NCBI GenBank assembly: GCA_035653615.1
Contig: DASRBN010000016.1
Location: 1 to 60,739 of the forward strand
Source: Ktedonobacteraceae bacterium
GTDB taxonomy: Bacteria > Chloroflexota > Ktedonobacteria > Ktedonobacterales > Ktedonobacteraceae
Length of the DNA stretch: 60,739 bases
Direction: 5' to 3'
Shown: piece after piece, positions 16,446-25,205 of the stretch
How positions within the stretch are numbered: position 1 is the stretch's first letter
Layout: every line of letters starts with the position of its first letter
The notes under the pieces: model-generated
Database searches by the model: none
What the model saw: only the letters and a program-made list of their open reading frames with translations
What the model was told of the DNA's origin: nothing
Position numbers and translations under genes: made by a program

Positions 16446-16829
16446 ATGGAACGCACAGCGATTCATACCACTTCGGCTCCGGCAGCGATTGGTCCATACA
16501 ATCAGGCCATTCGTTGCGGAGATTTGATTTATACGTCCGGCCAGATTGCGCTTGATCCGGCCACCGGAGAGCTAGTGGGCGAAGATATCGAAGCGCAGAC
16601 GCATCGCGTACTGCAAAACCTGCAGGCGGTGCTGAGCAGCGCCGGATCATCACTCTCCAACGTCATAAAGACAACAGTTTTTCTTGCGCAGATGAGTGAC
16701 TTCCAGGCTATGAATGCAGTATATGCCGGCTATTTCGAGGGCATCGCGCCCGCGCGTTCGACAGTAGCGGTTGCTGAACTGCCCCGCAAGGCGCGTGTCG
16801 AAATTGAATGTATTGCGCTCGCCGTATAG
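16446..16829 (+). CDS. ridA: RidA family enamine/imine deaminase
   Basis: A 127-residue RidA/YjgF/TdcF protein of normal length, starting at ATG 16446 behind GAGGG. RidA trimers hydrolyse reactive enamines and imines made by PLP-dependent dehydratases. Seen here are the N-terminal APAAIGPYNQAI, LIYTSGQIALDP, the NLQAVLSSAGSSLSNVIKTT helix and the C-terminal PARSTVAVAELPRKARVEIE. The last includes the substrate-binding Arg and the acidic residue near the end. It is flanked on both sides by intergenic repeats, and its TAG stop is the first codon of a family-B repeat. Confidence 0.92.
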   Translation: MERTAIHTTSAPAAIGPYNQAIRCGDLIYTSGQIALDPATGELVGEDIEAQTHRVLQNLQAVLSSAGSSLSNVIKTTVFLAQMSDFQAMNAVYAGYFEGIAPARSTVAVAELPRKARVEIECIALAV

Positions 16830-17023
16830 GAGCCAGATTATGTTGTTTAACGAATTCGTTCAGCAATCCCACGGGCCGATAAATCGGCGGTGTGTACGGT
16901 GAACCGGCCCCTACGGCTCCGTCGTGGCAATGGAATGCATATCCCACGGCGGAGCCGTAGGCCCCGATTTATCGTGGGCACCGCCGATTTATCGGCCCTA
17001 CGTCCATTACCGAAGTATTCCGT
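16827..17023. repeat. Family-B palindromic element between ridA and dnaA
   Basis: Begins TAGGAGCCAGATTAT at the ridA stop and ends near CGTCCATTACCG. Internal inverted units (GGGCCGATAAATCGG and CCGATTTATCGTGGG) and a GGCTCCG/CGGAGCC pair let it fold into a long hairpin. It fills almost the whole dnaA upstream gap. Confidence 0.75.
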
Positions 17024-17064
17024 TAAAGTGCGTGATCGCGCCCCCATACCTGGAGAACTAAAAA

Positions 17065-18699
17065 ATGAATGCAGCGGCTATCTGGCAGGCAACGCTTGAC
17101 CGGCTCGAAACGACACCAATTGATACTGTATGTAAGACCTGGCTTCAGTCTGCTTATCTGATGAATAATGCGACCATAGGTGCGGATGATATCGATGCTG
17201 CCTTTCTGCCTGCCCAGGATGAAGTGCTGTATTTCACGCTCGCGGTGCCGGGCACACTGGCACGCGACATGATTATAACGCGCTGGCGGCGTACTGTTGA
17301 AGATATACTGGCCGATGTTACCGGCCAGCCGGTCGTAATCGCGGTTATGCAGCAGGACGAGGCTCATGATTCCCATGATGCTCACCAGGTGGGTGAAACT
17401 TATACGTCTCCTGGGCGTGACTTGCCGGGCGGCAGGAGCGCAAGTACTCGCTATGCGGCCTCCACGCAGCGCCAGACGGAGGATTACGCCTATGACATGG
17501 AGGAACACGAGGGAATGGAAATGCGTCTTCCACGCTCTGCCGCCGATAAGCGCCCCACTTCCGTCTATGGATATGGCGCCTATGCCAACGAGAGCAATTA
17601 CGCCAGTTACTCCGATTTTGACGAGAGCGATCACCTCAGCGAGGAATGGGATAATGAGCAGCGCGCCAATATCTTGATGCACAACCGCCTCAATCCCCGC
17701 TATACCTTCGATGCCTTTATTGTCGGTAATAGCAACCGGCTGGCGCATGCCGCTTCCCTTGCCGTCGCGGAGGCGCCCGGCGAATCATATAACCCGCTCT
17801 TCCTCTATGGGGGTGTGGGGCTTGGAAAGACGCACCTGCTGCACGCCATCGGCCACCAGGGCGTACAGACCGGGCTGGCCGTACTCTATGTCTCATCCGA
17901 ACAATTCACTAATGAAATCATCAATGCCATTCGCTATCGCACCACGGAGGAGTTTCGCGCCAAGTATCGCTCCGTCGATATCCTGCTCGTCGATGACATT
18001 CAATTTATCGCCGGCAAAGAGTCCACGGAGGAAGAATTCTTTCATACTTTCAACAGCCTGTACGAGATGAGCAAGCAGATCGTGATCTGTAGCGACCGCC
18101 CGCCAAAGGCGATTGTGAGCCTGGAAGAGCGCCTGCGCTCGCGTTTCGAATGGGGATTGATAGCCGATATCCAGCCGCCCGACCTTGAAACACGCATGGC
18201 CATCCTGCGTGTCAAAGCCGATCTCTTGCGCTATCGCGTGCCGGACGATATCATTGCGTATATCGCCGGGCGCGTACAAACAAACATCCGCGAACTCGAA
18301 GGCTGCCTGAATCGCCTGATGGCGTACCAGCAGCTGCATCAGACCGAACTAACCATGGATATGGCGCGCGCTGCCATGTCATCGCTCGTGCAGGACAGCA
18401 GGGAGGTGCGCCTGACCAGCAAGCAGATTGCCCAGGCCGTCGCCGAGTACTATCATATTACGCTGGAAGACATGTGCGGCAAACAACGCGACAAGCACAT
18501 CGTGATGCCACGCCAGGTCGCCATGTACCTGATACGCCAGGAGACACAGGCATCCTTGCTGGAAATCGGACAACTGTTCGGCGGGCGCGATCACAGCACA
18601 GTTCTGCATGCCTGTGAAAAGATCGAGCGCGCTTTGAACATTCATCCCACGCTGCGGCGCGAAATCGTAGCCATTCGCGAACAACTCATGCGCGAATGA
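17065..18699 (+). CDS. dnaA: Chromosomal replication initiator DnaA
   Basis: A 544-residue protein starting at ATG 17065 behind GGAG. Domain I (1-100) opens [21 protein letters not shown] long linker domain II (about 100-210) is acidic and Tyr/Ser-rich. Domain III, the AAA+ core, begins [18 protein letters not shown] and has Walker [11 protein letters not shown] (about 248) and Walker B LLVDDIQF (about 307). Domain IV carries the DnaA-box binding helix [13 protein letters not shown] (about 504). It binds ATP and melts oriC. Unusually, neither dnaN nor recF is adjacent and I see no DnaA-box cluster in the flanking gaps, so oriC probably lies elsewhere or a second dnaA exists. Confidence 0.93.
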   Translation: MNAAAIWQATLDRLETTPIDTVCKTWLQSAYLMNNATIGADDIDAAFLPAQDEVLYFTLAVPGTLARDMIITRWRRTVEDILADVTGQPVVIAVMQQDEAHDSHDAHQVGETYTSPGRDLPGGRSASTRYAASTQRQTEDYAYDMEEHEGMEMRLPRSAADKRPTSVYGYGAYANESNYASYSDFDESDHLSEEWDNEQRANILMHNRLNPRYTFDAFIVGNSNRLAHAASLAVAEAPGESYNPLFLYGGVGLGKTHLLHAIGHQGVQTGLAVLYVSSEQFTNEIINAIRYRTTEEFRAKYRSVDILLVDDIQFIAGKESTEEEFFHTFNSLYEMSKQIVICSDRPPKAIVSLEERLRSRFEWGLIADIQPPDLETRMAILRVKADLLRYRVPDDIIAYIAGRVQTNIRELEGCLNRLMAYQQLHQTELTMDMARAAMSSLVQDSREVRLTSKQIAQAVAEYYHITLEDMCGKQRDKHIVMPRQVAMYLIRQETQASLLEIGQLFGGRDHSTVLHACEKIERALNIHPTLRREIVAIREQLMRE

Positions 18700-18717
18700 G
18701 GGTTACCAGGAATAATT

Positions 18718-19506
18718 ATGCTACCATATACTACCTACCTGATCGACCTGGACGGGGTCATCTATCGCGGCAACGAACTGCTGCCGGGGGCGAAAGCATT
18801 CGTCCAGTGGCTCGAAGCCAATCACCACAAATACCTCTTTCTGACCAATAACTCCTTTGCGACTAGCACGCAGATACTGGCAAAACTCGCGCAGCTGGGC
18901 ATCGCCACCGATAACGCGCACCTGCTGACTGCGGGCCAGGCGGCGGTACAGTATATCGCGCGCCGTTTTCCCCATGGCACCGTCTATGTCGTCGGCGAGC
19001 CTGCCCTGATGCAACTGGTAGAAGCGCAGGGCCTGGTAGTAGCCAGCCTGGACGCGCAGAAGGCAGATGCGATCCTGGTGGGACTCGACCGTGGCTTCGA
19101 CTACACAAAGATGACGCACGCGGCTAATGCCGTTCGCGCAGGCGCGCTCTTTGTCACCATCAATCGCGACCCCGTGCTGCCCATTGCCGGCGGCTTCATC
19201 CCCGGCTGCGGCGCCCTGGCAGCTGCTATCGAGGTCAGCAGCGGCATAACGCCTGAAGTTGTAGGCAAACCGGAACCACGCTTGCTCCTGGAGGCCATGC
19301 ACGCGCTAGGAAGCCGGGCAGATGAAACCGTCATGATCGGCGATACGCTCTCAGTTGATATTCAGGCCGGGCATAACGCCCAGACGCATACAATCCTCGT
19401 CCTATCGGGCAGCAGTTCGCGCAAAGACCTGGAGAAGTCTTCGCTGAAGCCAGATCATGTATACGAAGACCTGGCCGATATGCTGCAAAAAGAGGAGAAG
19501 CTATGA
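18718..19506 (+). CDS. NagD-type HAD-IIA phosphatase
   Basis: A 262-residue protein starting at ATG 18718 behind AGGA, 18 bp after dnaA. Motif I is LIDLDGVIYRG (nucleophile and acid/base Asp), motif II LFLTNNS, and motif III the Lys in VVGKPEPRLL. Motif IV is VMIGDTLSVDIQAG. The C2 cap between motifs II and III is the NagD/4-nitrophenylphosphatase type. Substrates of this group are small phosphates such as nucleotides, PLP or glycolate phosphate; which one applies here is not visible. The last four bases overlap the start of the next short frame (ATGA), suggesting a once-coupled downstream gene. Confidence 0.88.
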   Translation: MLPYTTYLIDLDGVIYRGNELLPGAKAFVQWLEANHHKYLFLTNNSFATSTQILAKLAQLGIATDNAHLLTAGQAAVQYIARRFPHGTVYVVGEPALMQLVEAQGLVVASLDAQKADAILVGLDRGFDYTKMTHAANAVRAGALFVTINRDPVLPIAGGFIPGCGALAAAIEVSSGITPEVVGKPEPRLLLEAMHALGSRADETVMIGDTLSVDIQAGHNAQTHTILVLSGSSSRKDLEKSSLKPDHVYEDLADMLQKEEKL

Positions 19507-19606
19507 GCGAGCGCAGCAGCGAGAAAACGATTTCTTACTACTATGGCAGCCATCCCACCGAGGAGGACTTGATGGGGGAGGCAACCCAACATCATGCCGC
19601 GACGCA

Positions 19607-19631
19607 GATTCTTCGCTGCGCTCAGAATGAC
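19607..19631. repeat. Family-A 25-bp repeat, single copy
   Basis: A perfect copy of the family-A unit (starts GATTCTTCGCTG, ends CTCAGAATGAC). Other copies are at 25924, 25962, 55133, 55186, 55225, 60247 and 60306. Confidence 0.85.
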
Positions 19632-19709
19632 ACGAACAATTCCCCGATTCGATTGGATGGAAAAATTCATCATGCCTTTTCCCTGGCCCTGGGCAGTCCT
19701 GTATGCTCC

Positions 19710-19738
19710 TTGACATCCTGTCGCATAGCCGCTAAACT
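19710..19738 (+). promoter_or_regulatory. Sigma-A-type promoter for T-box-valS
   Basis: A consensus TTGACA (19710-19715) and TAAACT (19733-19738) are separated by exactly 17 bp. Transcription would start near 19745, about 35 bp before the T-box stem I. Confidence 0.7.
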
Positions 19739-19769
19739 ATAGCCAGCAAACAAAAAACCGCTAGAAGTG

Positions 19770-20015
19770 ACGATGAGCAGGAGGAGTAGGCACCTATTCT
19801 CCGTACAGAGAAGGAAGATCATGCCGGCTGCGAATCTTCCCCGGAGCAATACGCCGAAGGTCGCCTGGGAGTCTGAAATCCGACTCAAACAGGGTTTCAC
19901 GGGAGTGCCCGTTACAGTACAGCCCAAGAATCAATCTTCGTGATTGATTGAAACAAGGTGGTACCACGAGCAATTTTAGCCCTTTCTCGTCCTTGACGGG
20001 GAAAGGGCTTTTTCT
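19770..20015 (+). ncRNA. T-box riboswitch for valyl-tRNA
   Basis: A tRNA-sensing leader that antiterminates valS when uncharged tRNA-Val binds. Stem I has the AGUA loop-E motif (19785-19788) opposite GAA (19856-19858), an arrangement that places the specifier codon one base later at 19860-19862. That codon is GUC, valine. A stem with GAGTC/GACTC arms follows. The T-box proper, AAGGTGGTACCACG, spans about 19955-19968 and contains the UGG-type bases that pair with the tRNA acceptor end. The terminator helix is at 19978-20009. Specifier, T-box and downstream valS agree, so the assignment is strong. Confidence 0.9.
19978..20013 (+). terminator. T-box-controlled intrinsic terminator
   Basis: AGCCCTTTC (19978-19986) pairs with GAAAGGGCT (20001-20009), extended by an inner CGTC/GACG pair, and a run of T follows to 20013. 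The 5' arm follows directly on the T-box segment, which forms the alternative antiterminator. Confidence 0.85.
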
Positions 20016-20051
20016 ATAGAACCGGGAATACATTGCACGCGGGGAGGGAAT

Positions 20052-22763
20052 ATGATCGAACAAGAGAAAGAACTGGTTGCATCTTTGCCAAAGGCATATG
20101 AGCCGCAGGAGGTCGAGGGCAAATGGTATCGTTTCTGGGAAGAGGGCGGCTACTTCAAGCCACGGCCAGGGACGACGGGCAAGACATTTGTCATCAGCAT
20201 GCCGCCGCCCAATGTAACGGGCGCGCTGCACCTGGGTCATGCGATCACGGCGACTATCGAGGACATCCTGATTCGCTATCATCGCATGATCGGCGACGAC
20301 ACGCTATGGGTGCCGGGCGAGGATCATGCCGGAATCGCGACTCAAGTGGTCGTGGAGCGCCTGCTGGCTTCAGAGGGCACGGACAGGCACAAAGTTGGCC
20401 GCGAGGCGTTTATCGAGCGTGTCTGGCAATGGGTCCACAAGTATAAGAGCCGTATCCAGAACCAGCATCGCCGGCTAGGAGCTTCGTGCGATTGGTCGCG
20501 CGAGCGCTTCACGCTGGATGAAGGGCTATCGAGAGCAGTGCGCGAAGTGTTTGTGCGCCTCTATGAAGAGGGATTGATTTATCGCGGCGAGCGCATCATC
20601 AACTGGTGCCCACATGACATGAGCGCGCTTTCCGATCTTGAAGTCAATCACGTCGATACGCCGGGAACACTGACCTACGTGCGCTACCCGCTGAAGCCGG
20701 AACCCGGCCACGAGAACGAGCCAACTGAGTACATCAGCGTCGCCACCACGCGCCCTGAAACCATCCTGGGCGATACCGCCGTGGCCGTCAATCCCAAAGA
20801 CCCACGCTACGCAAATTTGATCGGGCGTATGGCGATACTGCCGGTAATCGGACGTGAGATACCCATCATTGCCGACGAGGCCGTGGATGCCAACTTCGGT
20901 ACAGGCGCGGTCAAAGTCACGCCCGCACATGACCCGACCGACTTCGAAATCGGCATGCGTCATAACCTGCCGCGCGTGCAGGTGATCGGCTTCGACGCGA
21001 AAATGACCGGGGAGGCCGGCCCATATGCCGGGCAGGACCGCTACGAGGCGCGTAAAAACCTGGTGGAGGAACTGAAACAGCTGGAACTGCTGGTCAAGGT
21101 TGAGGAGTATACGGTGCCGCTGGGCCATTGCCAGCGCTGCGATACGGTCATCGAGCCATTGATTTCAAAGCAGTGGTTTGTGAAAATGACGCCGCTGGCA
21201 ACGCCTGCCATGGGCGCGGTAAAGTATGGCCAGATGAAGATCGTGCCGGAGCGCTTCAATAAGGTCTACATGGACTGGCTGGAGAATATCCACGACTGGT
21301 GCATCTCACGGCAACTGTGGTGGGGGCATCGCATTCCCGTCTGGTATTGCGACGACTGCGGCGAGATGATTGCCAGCCGCGAAGACGTGACGGCCTGCCC
21401 TCACTGCGCTAGTGCGAATATCCACCAGGACGAGGATGTGCTTGACACGTGGTTCAGTTCATGGCTGTGGCCGTTCAGCACGCTGGGATGGCCGGATGTG
21501 ACCGCGGATTTGCAGCGCTACTATCCAACATCCGTAATGGAGACCGGCTACGACATCATCTTCTTCTGGGTAGCGCGCATGGCGATGGCCGGCATCCATT
21601 TCATGGGACTGATCCCGTTCCATACGATTTACCTGCATGGCCTGGTGCGCGACGCAAAAGGCGAGAAGATGAGCAAGTCCAGGAACAATGTCGTCGATCC
21701 CATCGAGGTCATGGACCAGTATGGCACGGATGCGCTGCGCTTCACGCTCGCCACGAGCAGCACGCCGGGCAACGATATGAAACTGGTGCCGGAACGCATC
21801 GTTGGTAACCGCAACTTTGCCAACAAAATCTGGAATGCCTCGCGCTTCGTGCTGATGACCACTGTGGGAATCGGTGGGGGTGTGCCGGACATTCGCGAGG
21901 TGCAGCCAACGACGCTGGCTGACCGCTGGATTCTCAGCCGCCTGGCAAAGCTGACCGGACGAGTGACGGCGCTGATCGAAAACTTCCAGCTAGGTGAGGC
22001 CGGTCGCCAGATCAACGAGTTCTTCTGGTCGGATTACTGCGACTGGTACGTGGAAATCGCCAAAGTGCAGTTGCAGGGCGACGAGGAGATACGGCGCGGT
22101 ACCGCCGGTATCTTGCGCGCCGTGCTTGACCAGAGCCTGCGCCTGCTGCATCCCTACATGCCGTTCGTGACCGAAGAGGTGTGGCAGTATCTCTATCGGA
22201 TTTGCGAACCGGATTCCAGTCTCTGGCCGGCTTCAGCATTGATTGTCGCGCCGTGGCCGCAAGCCAATGCTGAGGCTAGCGATGACGATGCGGAGCAGGA
22301 TTTTGGCCTGCTGCAAGAGGTGATTGCGCGCATCCGCGACGCGCGCAGCCAGATGAACGTCGAGCCAGCGCGCCGCGTGCCTGTGATGATGGCTGCCGGG
22401 AGCCACCTGGAGATGTTGCGGGCGCAGGCCCCACTGATCGAGTTCCTGGCGCGTACCGAAAAGCCACAACTATTCGAGCAGCTTGACGAGAAGCCCGAGC
22501 AAGCAATGAGCCTGCTGGCCGGACCGGTAGAGATCTACTTGCCATTGGCCGGGCTGCTGGACATCGGCAAAGAACTGGAGCGGCTCGATAAGGAAATCGC
22601 CCAGGCGCGGCAAGAGATTGCGCGGCTGCAAGGCAAGCTGGCAAACGAGAATTTTGTGACGAGGGCAAAACCCGAAGTCGTCGAAAAGGAGCGCGAGCGC
22701 CTTGCTGTTCAGGAGGAGCGTATCGGTAAGCTGCTGGAACGCAGGGCAGAACTGGGAGGATGA
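20052..22763 (+). CDS. valS: Valyl-tRNA synthetase
   Basis: Charges tRNA-Val with valine and edits misacylated threonine. It has 903 residues from ATG 20052, behind GGGAGG. Class I signatures are present: [14 protein letters not shown] (HIGH-type motif, about residue 59) and [10 protein letters not shown] (KMSKS, about 538). The CP1 editing domain is seen in [20 protein letters not shown] and the [16 protein letters not shown] segment. A four-cysteine zinc knuckle (CDDCGEM, then CPHC) lies near residue 435. The C-terminal coiled coil ([20 protein letters not shown]) is intact. Expression is controlled by the T-box directly upstream. Confidence 0.97.
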   Translation: MIEQEKELVASLPKAYEPQEVEGKWYRFWEEGGYFKPRPGTTGKTFVISMPPPNVTGALHLGHAITATIEDILIRYHRMIGDDTLWVPGEDHAGIATQVVVERLLASEGTDRHKVGREAFIERVWQWVHKYKSRIQNQHRRLGASCDWSRERFTLDEGLSRAVREVFVRLYEEGLIYRGERIINWCPHDMSALSDLEVNHVDTPGTLTYVRYPLKPEPGHENEPTEYISVATTRPETILGDTAVAVNPKDPRYANLIGRMAILPVIGREIPIIADEAVDANFGTGAVKVTPAHDPTDFEIGMRHNLPRVQVIGFDAKMTGEAGPYAGQDRYEARKNLVEELKQLELLVKVEEYTVPLGHCQRCDTVIEPLISKQWFVKMTPLATPAMGAVKYGQMKIVPERFNKVYMDWLENIHDWCISRQLWWGHRIPVWYCDDCGEMIASREDVTACPHCASANIHQDEDVLDTWFSSWLWPFSTLGWPDVTADLQRYYPTSVMETGYDIIFFWVARMAMAGIHFMGLIPFHTIYLHGLVRDAKGEKMSKSRNNVVDPIEVMDQYGTDALRFTLATSSTPGNDMKLVPERIVGNRNFANKIWNASRFVLMTTVGIGGGVPDIREVQPTTLADRWILSRLAKLTGRVTALIENFQLGEAGRQINEFFWSDYCDWYVEIAKVQLQGDEEIRRGTAGILRAVLDQSLRLLHPYMPFVTEEVWQYLYRICEPDSSLWPASALIVAPWPQANAEASDDDAEQDFGLLQEVIARIRDARSQMNVEPARRVPVMMAAGSHLEMLRAQAPLIEFLARTEKPQLFEQLDEKPEQAMSLLAGPVEIYLPLAGLLDIGKELERLDKEIAQARQEIARLQGKLANENFVTRAKPEVVEKERERLAVQEERIGKLLERRAELGG

Positions 22764-22795
22764 TGTGAAAATCGGGTCCCTATCTTTTGGGGAGG

Positions 22796-23053
22796 TAGGG
22801 GCCAGATTATGGAGTTTGACGAAATAATCTAGCAATGGGCGCGAGGCCGATCATGGGTTTTCACAACAGAGTCCGGTAACGGGCGCGAGGCCGATCAATC
22901 GGCGGTGTGTACGGTATGCCTGTCCCCCAGACAGGACTGCCCGGCCCCTACGGCTGCGCCGTGGGGATGCATTGTCCGGCTGCGCCGTAGGCCCCGATTG
23001 ATCGCGGGCAGCGCCGATTGATCGGCCCTGCGTCCATTATCGAGTAGTTTCCG
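22796..23053. repeat. Long family-B composite palindromic element
   Basis: Begins TAGGGGCCAGATTAT just after valS and ends near CGAGTAGTTTCCGC. It contains inverted unit pairs (GGCCGATCAATCGG and CCGATTGATCGG; CGGCTGCGCCGTGGGG and CGGCTGCGCCGTAGGC). It also carries a diverged copy of the ATCATGGGTTTTCACA segment seen as direct repeats at 3735-3843. With the 22764-22795 spacer and the promoter at 23299, this accounts for most of the ~620-bp gap before the GAF gene; the rest (23054-23298) shows nothing. Confidence 0.75.
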
Positions 23054-23298
23054 CATGGGCATGTGCGGCTATCATTGCCAGGACTATCAGTACGAGACTG
23101 TAGATGTGTGGGATATAGGCCAACCAGGGGCTGGACTGGCCGTGAGATTGCTCCATTCCTTTGCTTGCCTCTACAAGAGGTGGGATTTCACTTGCATGCT
23201 TAAAGTCTAAGCTGATGTAAGGAAATCTACATCGTTAGAATGGCCTATTTCTGGCCGCATATCGCTAAGGCTTATGGGTAAATATCAGATTTATAATA

Positions 23299-23327
23299 TT
23301 GACAGCCTTTCCCCTTTTCATTAGAAT
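23299..23327 (+). promoter_or_regulatory. Sigma-A-type promoter for the GAF/subtilisin pair
   Basis: TTGACA at 23299-23304 and TAGAAT at 23322-23327 with a 17-bp spacer, 55 bp before the GAF gene start. Confidence 0.7.
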
Positions 23328-23381
23328 GAACTCACCTTAGTAGCCGGTGCCATAGAACCTTGCTTCGTTGAAAGGGTTGCC

Positions 23382-24272
23382 ATGGACGATGAAAGTTTGA
23401 CTGAAGGCCAGAATGGGTTGAGTCAGGCCCACAAAACCATAGCGGAACAGCAGGCGGAGATCGAGCAACTGCGTTCAAGACTCGCGAATGAGAATTTTAC
23501 GCAAGTTCTGCGTACAGCGTTAATAACTGCTTCCACAGCAGCCACGATTGCCTCGCCGGTGACACATTCGCAATTGCTGGAGATGATCGTCGCAACTGCC
23601 GCGCATATCCTTTCCGCGCAGGCCGCGTCCCTCTTCCTGATCGATAACCATACGCAGGAACTCATCTTTGAAGTGGCTCTTGGGCAGAAAGCGGATGAAG
23701 TGAAGAAATTTCGCATCCCGCTGGGTCATGGTATTGCCGGGCTGGTAGCGGTGAGCGGGCAACCAATGGCGGTTGCGAACGCCGAGAGCGACCTGCGCCA
23801 GGCCAGCGATGTAGCCCGGGCCGTCGGTTATGTGCCACGCAACATCCTCTGTGTTCCTCTCGTCTACAACGATAGGACTATAGGAGTTCTTGAACTACTC
23901 GACAAGACGGGAGATAGCTCTTTCGGCATCGATGATATGCATGTGTTGAGCATGTTCGCGAACCAGGCCGCGGTCGCTATTGAACAATCACGCATGCATG
24001 ATAGCCTGGTTCCCTTGATCGTCGAAGTGTTGCAGTCAGCCGGTGGCATTGCAGAACAAACGAAGGAAGAGCTCCAGCAGCAAGCGTTAGACTTCATCAC
24101 GGCTATTGAGGAAAGCCCGGCGTATCACAATGCCATGAAATTAGCCAGGCTGATACACGAAATCTCGTGGCAAGGTGACGAGGAACTCAAATTGTGCTAC
24201 GTGATTCTCAGCAATTTCGCGGAATATTTGAGGGCGAGGGCGAAAGCTACTTCTGAGCTGGGGTGGCTGTAA
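23382..24272 (+). CDS. GAF-domain sensor protein
   Basis: A 296-residue cytosolic protein starting at ATG 23382 behind AAGGG. A short coiled coil (KTIAEQQAEIEQLRSRLANE) precedes a GAF domain at about 65-205, with AQAASLFLIDNHTQELIFEV, IPLGHGIAGLVAVSGQPMAV and RNILCVPLVYNDRTIGVLEL. The C-terminal ~90 residues are helical and not recognised. There is no output enzyme, so it must signal through a partner. The stop codon shares one base with the ATG of the subtilisin gene, implying translational coupling and probable joint function. GAF ligands range from cyclic nucleotides to small metabolites; none can be named here. Confidence 0.82.
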   Translation: MDDESLTEGQNGLSQAHKTIAEQQAEIEQLRSRLANENFTQVLRTALITASTAATIASPVTHSQLLEMIVATAAHILSAQAASLFLIDNHTQELIFEVALGQKADEVKKFRIPLGHGIAGLVAVSGQPMAVANAESDLRQASDVARAVGYVPRNILCVPLVYNDRTIGVLELLDKTGDSSFGIDDMHVLSMFANQAAVAIEQSRMHDSLVPLIVEVLQSAGGIAEQTKEELQQQALDFITAIEESPAYHNAMKLARLIHEISWQGDEELKLCYVILSNFAEYLRARAKATSELGWL

Positions 24273-25108
24273 TGATAACGCGACAGCCGGAGTGGAGCAA
24301 ACCTTTCACCGCCGATGCTCTACAGAAACTCACTCCTGTCCTGCCTCTTGATAACATTACTCGTGAATGGGCCTGGGAAGGAGGCACCGGCAAGGGGGTC
24401 AAGGTGGCCGTGATCGATAGCGGAATCGATGCTTCGCACCCCGCTATTGGCGCTCCCCTGAGCGGCTACGTCACTGTCATTGAGAAACCGGAAGGTATGC
24501 TGCTCGATACCGCGCCGCATGGGGATTCGTATGGGCATGGCACTGCCTGCGCCGGTATCATCCGCTCGCTTGCCCCAGATTGCGAACTCTATAGCATCAA
24601 GGTATTGGGAGAAGGATTGAGCGGGCGCAGCACGGTCTTTGCAGCCGGCCTGCGCTGGGCCATCGAGAACGGCATGCATGCCTGCAATTTGAGCCTGGGA
24701 ACGACCAAAAAAGACTTCTACGCGCTGCTGCACGAACTGACCGACCTGGCCTACTTCCGTAATGTAGTGCTGGTAACCGCGGCTAATAACATGCCGGTCC
24801 CCAGTTTCCCATCGGTCTATGCCTCGGTCATTTCGGTAGCGGCGCACGAGGGAAAAGACCCGTTTGTTTTCTACTATAACCCACATCCGCCGGTAGAATT
24901 TGGCGCGCCAGGCATCGATGTACGCGTAGCCTGGAAGAACGGAGAATGGCTCACAACCACGGGCAACAGCTTCGCCGCCCCACATATCACAGGCATCATA
25001 GCCAGGATTCTAAGCAAGCATCCCGGATTGACGGTGTTTCAGATCAAAGCCATCTTGCGCGCTTTATCCTCTAATATGACGCGAGATGGCAGCGAGCACC
25101 AGGTGTAG
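24272..25108 (+). CDS. Subtilisin-like (S8) serine peptidase without signal peptide
   Basis: I chose ATG 24272 (278 residues), which overlaps the GAF stop by one base; a GTG at 24263 is also possible. The catalytic triad is complete: Asp in VAVIDSGID, His in YGHGTACAGI and Ser in TTGNSFAAPH. The oxyanion Asn is likely in VTAANNMPVP. There is no signal peptide, no propeptide and no extra domain, so it is a minimal, probably intracellular subtilase. Overlap with the GAF gene suggests that the two act together, perhaps as regulated proteolysis or a peptide-processing pair. The TAG stop is the start of a family-B repeat. Confidence 0.88.
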   Translation: MITRQPEWSKPFTADALQKLTPVLPLDNITREWAWEGGTGKGVKVAVIDSGIDASHPAIGAPLSGYVTVIEKPEGMLLDTAPHGDSYGHGTACAGIIRSLAPDCELYSIKVLGEGLSGRSTVFAAGLRWAIENGMHACNLSLGTTKKDFYALLHELTDLAYFRNVVLVTAANNMPVPSFPSVYASVISVAAHEGKDPFVFYYNPHPPVEFGAPGIDVRVAWKNGEWLTTTGNSFAAPHITGIIARILSKHPGLTVFQIKAILRALSSNMTRDGSEHQV

Positions 25109-25171
25109 GGGCCAGATTATCGACTTTGACAAAATAATCAAGTAATGGACAGAAGGCCGATTTATCGGCCT
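25106..25171. repeat. Family-B element at the subtilisin stop codon
   Basis: Begins TAGGGGCCAGATTAT, whose first codon is the stop of the peptidase, and ends with the small palindrome GGCCGATTTATCGGCC. Confidence 0.75.
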
Positions 25172-25205
25172 TCCCGGGATGACCAGGGTAATTTGTAAAA
25201 CTCCA

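Larger units (their letters stand above)
19503..19742 (+). pseudogene. Coupled short frame, probably a gene remnant cut by a family-A repeat
   Basis: ATG 19503 overlaps the HAD gene stop as ATGA, a normal coupling arrangement. The first ~30 residues (SYYYGSHPTEEDLMGEATQ) look like real protein. From about residue 36 the frame is translated family-A repeat (ILRCAQND) and then intergenic sequence that includes the valS promoter. I read this as the N-terminal stub of a gene whose remainder was replaced by a repeat. It could also be a genuine short protein. Confidence 0.4.

Noticed and set aside
16830-17064. oriC upstream of dnaA
   Set aside because: No DnaA-box cluster or AT-rich unwinding region; the gap is a dispersed repeat.
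22764-23381. Insertion sequence in the valS-GAF gap
   Set aside because: No transposase frame; the content is a family-B palindromic element and a promoter.
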